From an uncultured Lachnospiraceae bacterium (lineage in GTDB: Bacteria; Bacillota; Clostridia; Lachnospirales; Lachnospiraceae), in the NCBI GenBank assembly GCA_910586255.1, contig CAJUHR010000017.1, positions 29,373-93,372 on the forward strand: DNA of 64,000 bases. The letters are read 5' to 3'. Shown one piece after another: positions 61,349 to 64,000 of the stretch. Position numbers and translations under genes: made by a program. Position 1 is the stretch's first letter. Each line of letters starts with the position of its first letter. A model generated the notes under the pieces. That model searched no databases and was not told where the DNA came from. It was given only the letters and a program-made list of their open reading frames with translations.

Positions 61349-62082
61349 TTGAAGCTTGCCGACTATTTTCCGGGAATACGATCCCGTCAGGAGATTCTTA
61401 ATCATATTTATTCTCATCAGAATCTCACTGCCCTGTTCCTGAGCTGGAACCAAAAAGATCAGGAAACCTTTCTTGATTGCTGTACCGGCATCCGGGGTGT
61501 CAAGGTGCTTTATGCTGGAGTATTTAAAGAAATCTTCAATCCTGAATATGCCCCTGAACGTCTGGAAAGTCTTCTCTCTTTGTTGTTTCAAAAAAGGTAA
61601 AAATCAAGACGATTCTTCCAAATGATTCTGTGCGTCTCGGAGCCGAATCCTCTCTGCTCTACACAGATATCATTGTCCAGTTAGGGGACGGCAGCCTGTC
61701 CAATATTGAGATCCAAAAAATCAGTTATGCCTTTCCCGGCGAACAAGGTGATGAATATGTACTCAAAAGAATTGTTGGAATTGGATCACAATACCGCATT
61801 GTACATGATTGATGAGATGCAGGTACAAATCGATGAAAAACGGACGGAATTAGCTGGAAGCAATCGTGAACTAAGCCAGACAAAGGAAAAGCTGGCTGAT
61901 ATAGCGGACCAGCTGACGAAAACGGAGGATCAGCTGACCCAGACGGAAAACCAGCTGACCCAGACGACCAGCCAGGCAAGCAGCAAACTCAAATTGATCA
62001 TCAAAAATCCCAGCTGGACCAGCAGGCCATATTAATCCGCCGGCTGCAAGAACAGCTGGCAATGCTGCAAAATAAAAATTAA
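61349..62082 (+). pseudogene. decayed PD-(D/E)XK nuclease-family transposase
   Basis: Starts TTG 61349 behind AAAGGAGG: KLADYFPGIRSRQEILNH to a stop at 61598-61600. An adjacent frame continues VKIKTILPNDS, RLGAESSLLYTDIIVQL, SNIEIQKISYAFPGEQ, which carries the nuclease D ... ExQ core. The usual middle portion is absent: sequence jumps to MNMYSKELLELDHNTA in a third frame, then to a coiled-coil tail with seven-residue repeats LTKTEDQ, LTQTENQ, LTQTTSQ and an end LQEQLAMLQNKN (stop 62080-62082). At least one frameshift and an internal deletion make it inactive. Confidence 0.72.
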
Positions 62083-62093
62083 CAGGAAAAACG

Positions 62094-62138
62094 GGAAAAC
62101 AGATACCCTTCAAATACCAGGATATCTGTTTTCCTGTT
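62094..62138. terminator. terminator between the PD-(D/E)XK relic and transaldolase
   Basis: Perfect 12-pair stem GGAAAACAGATA (62094-62105) / TATCTGTTTTCC (62123-62134). On the minus strand it is followed by CGTTTTTCCTG, fitting termination of the transaldolase transcript. Confidence 0.65.
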
Positions 62139-62182
62139 CACAATGAATATCCGATGCTTCTTAATCTGGCGTAGTACTCTTT

Positions 62183-62833
62183 TCACCCAAAAACAGCCAT
62201 ATAATCCTTCTGGAATTTTTCAATCCCCGCATCCGTCAGCGGATGCTTCGTCATCTGCTCCAGCACCTTATAGGGCACCGTGGCAATCTGGGCTCCGGCG
62301 CGGGCGCAGTCGATGACATGAATCGGATTGCGGATGCTGGCGGCGATGATCTCTGTCCCGATATGGTGGATGGCAAAAATCTCTGCGATCTCCTTAATCA
62401 GTGCAATGCCCGGCATGGAGATATCATCCAGCCTTCCCAGAAACGGCGACACATAGGAGGCTCCGGCACGGGCTGCCAGAAGGGCCTGGGCTGCCGTAAA
62501 AATCAAGGTTACATTGGTGCGGATTCCCTCCGCATGCAGAACCTTCACTGCTTTTAATCCCTCCATGGTCATAGGAATCTTCACCACCATGTTGGGATGA
62601 ATCGCCGCGATCTCCCGTCCCTCCCGGATCATCCCCTCCCCATCCACAGTGGTAGCCTTCACCTCACCGCTTATGGGACCGTCCACAATGGAGGCAATCT
62701 CCCCGATCGCCTGTTCAAAATCCCGGCCCTCTTTGGCAATCAAAGAGGGGTTGGTGGTCACTCCGCAGATAATCCCCATGTCATTGGCCTTTCGGATCTC
62801 ATCCACATTTGCCGTGTCCACAAAAAATCTCAT
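62183..62833 (-). CDS. transaldolase / fructose-6-phosphate aldolase
   Basis: 216-residue short transaldolase-family TIM barrel. MRFFVDTANVDEIRKAN, GVTTNPSLIAKEG (conserved), VVKIPMTMEGLKAVK with the Schiff-base lysine, TLIFTAAQALLAARAG and YVSPFLGRLDDI. Members are either transaldolases (TalC) or fructose-6-phosphate aldolases; the two cannot be separated by eye. Start ATG 62833 behind GGGGGAGC; strong promoter at 62876-62904. Confidence 0.93.
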   Translation of the reverse strand: MRFFVDTANVDEIRKANDMGIICGVTTNPSLIAKEGRDFEQAIGEIASIVDGPISGEVKATTVDGEGMIREGREIAAIHPNMVVKIPMTMEGLKAVKVLHAEGIRTNVTLIFTAAQALLAARAGASYVSPFLGRLDDISMPGIALIKEIAEIFAIHHIGTEIIAASIRNPIHVIDCARAGAQIATVPYKVLEQMTKHPLTDAGIEKFQKDYMAVFG

Positions 62834-62875
62834 ATTACATGCTCCCCCTTCCCAATGTATGTCCTTCATATTAAA

Positions 62876-62904
62876 ATTCTACCATGAGAAACAAAAAACG
62901 TCAA
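62876..62904 (-). promoter_or_regulatory. promoter of transaldolase
   Basis: Minus strand TTGACG (62899-62904), 17-base spacer, TAGAAT (62876-62881). Confidence 0.75.
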
Positions 62905-62917
62905 AAAATTTTCAAAA

Positions 62918-63220
62918 TCATCTTCTCCCGGCCTTTTTCCTGGTATCCGGCATCCCATACCTGCGCAGTTCCTCATGAAATGAGGTATGTCTGGGAAACA
63001 TCTCCTCTCTGTCCTGAGCCTTTGCCATGAAAACGGCATCCCTGTTTTCGGACTTGGGGTCTTTCTTTTTCCTCACATGATTGAGGATTTCCAAAAAGCT
63101 CTCCCTCTTTTTTTCCGGAATCTTTCTGGCAATACTGTGAAAAACCGTCTGCAGCTCTTCCTTTGTTATAAGCTCCCCAAACTTGTCCACCCGTTCCGTA
63201 AATTCCCTCAGATTCAACAT
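62918..63220 (-). CDS. small uncharacterised protein
   Basis: 100 residues, MLNLREFTERVDKFGEL behind GAGGGGAACC. Predicted helical and highly charged, ending in a basic stretch (DTRKKAGRR). The N-terminal segment ELQTVFHSIARKIPEKKRES resembles the N-terminal part of longer clostridial proteins I have seen but cannot name, so truncation is possible. Lies 24 bases after the acetyltransferase stop, probably co-transcribed. Confidence 0.6.
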   Translation of the reverse strand: MLNLREFTERVDKFGELITKEELQTVFHSIARKIPEKKRESFLEILNHVRKKKDPKSENRDAVFMAKAQDREEMFPRHTSFHEELRRYGMPDTRKKAGRR

Positions 63221-63244
63221 TTGTTTTGGTTCCCCTCTTATTTT

Positions 63245-63841
63245 TCATTCATCAGCAGCCCATAAGATCTGATATATCTTCCCAAACTCCACTACCGGCT
63301 TCGGCTCCGCCTCATGCGCCCCGATGAGCTTCTCCATCCAAACCATATTATACCATCGCCCGAATTTATACCCGCACTTACAAAACTCGCCTACCATGCG
63401 GTAACCCATATGCTCATGAAACTGAATACTGTTCCTTGTCAGATATTCATCCTCCGGATCCGGGCTGCCAATGCATGCATTCAAATTCGTAATATTCTGA
63501 GCTCTGGAGATCTCCTCGATTGCCTGATAAAGTCTCTTTCCAATTCCCATTCCCCGTTGATTCTCTTTCAGATAAATGCTCACCTCCGCCGCCCAGTCAT
63601 AGGCGGCACGTCCCACAAAGGGGCCCGCATAGGCATAACCTATTAGCTCGCCTCCCTTCTCCGCCACCAGATACGGATACCTCTTCAATGTTTTTTCCAT
63701 TCTCGCCCTGAACTCCTCCGATGTTGGCACATCGTATTCAAAGGTAATGGCCGTTTTCTCCACATAAGGCCTGTAAATTTCCAGCAATTCTGCGGCATCC
63801 TCCGTCATTGCCGTCCGAATCCGGATATTATCGTTATTCAT
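63245..63841 (-). CDS. GNAT-family N-acetyltransferase (phosphinothricin-type)
   Basis: 198 residues. IRIRTAMTEDAAELLEIY, then TFEYDVPTSEEFRARM, AEVSIYLKENQRGMGIGKRLY (acetyl-CoA pyrophosphate loop), NLNACIGSPD and GYRMVGEFCKCGYKFGRWYNMVWMEKL match the phosphinothricin acetyltransferase/Pat-like branch. Such enzymes acetylate small amines such as methionine sulfoximine; substrate unproven. Promoter at 63891-63919. Confidence 0.92.
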   Translation of the reverse strand: MNNDNIRIRTAMTEDAAELLEIYRPYVEKTAITFEYDVPTSEEFRARMEKTLKRYPYLVAEKGGELIGYAYAGPFVGRAAYDWAAEVSIYLKENQRGMGIGKRLYQAIEEISRAQNITNLNACIGSPDPEDEYLTRNSIQFHEHMGYRMVGEFCKCGYKFGRWYNMVWMEKLIGAHEAEPKPVVEFGKIYQILWAADE

Positions 63842-63890
63842 ATGCCACGCTCCTCGTCTGCTGTATCATCCAATGCTTTCAATCCCCTTC

Positions 63891-63919
63891 ATTCTAATCC
63901 CAAAAATCGTCAAAGTCAA
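63891..63919 (-). promoter_or_regulatory. promoter of acetyltransferase
   Basis: Minus strand TTGACT (63914-63919), 17-base spacer, TAGAAT (63891-63896), immediately after the stop of the preceding gene. Confidence 0.7.
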
Positions 63920-64000
63920 TCACACCTGCCCTGCGTATTCCAGCACATCATAGAGATTGTTCTTAACAGGCATAGCATAATGGATTTCAGCCTGGTTCTC
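63920..64000 (-). CDS. C-terminus of a second PD-(D/E)XK nuclease-family transposase (partial)
   Basis: The last 26 codons plus TGA (63920-63922) are in the window: QAEIHYAMPVKNNLYD then LEYAGQV. The HYAMPVxNxLYDxLxYAxQV ending is one I associate with PD-(D/E)XK family transposases of Lachnospiraceae. The rest lies off the right edge, so integrity is unknown. Confidence 0.55.
   Translation of the reverse strand, partial: ENQAEIHYAMPVKNNLYDVLEYAGQV

Overview
The window reads as a chromosome segment of an anaerobic, low-to-mid GC Firmicute, most likely a Lachnospiraceae (Clostridium cluster XIVa) relative. Supporting signs are strong GGAGG ribosome-binding sites, near-consensus sigma-A promoters with 17-base spacers, an ileS T-box leader, anaerobic coproporphyrinogen dehydrogenase (HemZ), the anaerobic cbiK-type cobalamin route, a long translation / cell-wall / PASTA-kinase gene cluster typical of Clostridia, and relics of the PD-(D/E)XK 'transposase' family common in that group. 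The genus is inference.

Left part (1-7.6 kb): housekeeping. It holds the 5' two thirds of ileS behind a T-box, nicotinate phosphoribosyltransferase on the opposite strand, then hisS-aspS. Next comes an accessory stretch (7.6-21.6 kb): a UroD-fold protein and two multi-gene minus-strand clusters that resemble conflict or defence systems. Cluster A (8.65-17.0 kb) pairs a very large Hsp70-like ATPase with a GrpE-like coiled-coil protein, a HerA/FtsK-type ATPase carrying a long Ser/Thr/Gly linker, a glycine-rich membrane protein and an unknown protein. Cluster B (18.3-21.6 kb) is HEPN-like protein, ParA-like ATPase with a KGGMGRT P-loop, and a second P-loop NTPase. Between A and B lies an AT-rich plus-strand pair, a NUDIX hydrolase and a cysteine-cluster protein. 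I recognise none of these as a named system, and they are the best candidates for something undescribed.

Middle part (21.7-36.7 kb): a CapA-family phosphatase, a YitT membrane protein, a relA-MBL-hemZ operon (stringent response plus anaerobic haem synthesis), and a cobalamin operon transcribed cbiK-cbiL-cbiH-cobT-cbiF-cbiP-cbiC that ends in a clear terminator. Several pathway steps (cbiD, cbiE/T, cbiG, cbiJ, cbiA) are not here and must be elsewhere if the pathway is complete.

Between 36.8 and 40.0 kb is a graveyard: a small intact acidic protein, a multiply broken gene, an IS66-like transposase tail, and fragments of a CaiB/BaiF CoA-transferase, a carboxylate transporter and a LysR regulator that probably once formed one catabolic locus.

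Right part (40.1-64.0 kb): an ECF transporter S component, then a long collinear minus-strand series from ftsK through fhs, murE, murF, priA, def, fmt, yugP, rsmB, rlmN, prpC, prkC, rsgA and rpe to thiamine pyrophosphokinase. These genes cover DNA translocation, one-carbon supply, peptidoglycan precursors, initiator formylation and deformylation, rRNA modification and phospho-signalling. The window closes with a transaldolase, a small unknown gene and an acetyltransferase, bracketed by two relics of the same PD-(D/E)XK family. I saw no tRNA or rRNA genes, no CRISPR array and no intact insertion sequence.
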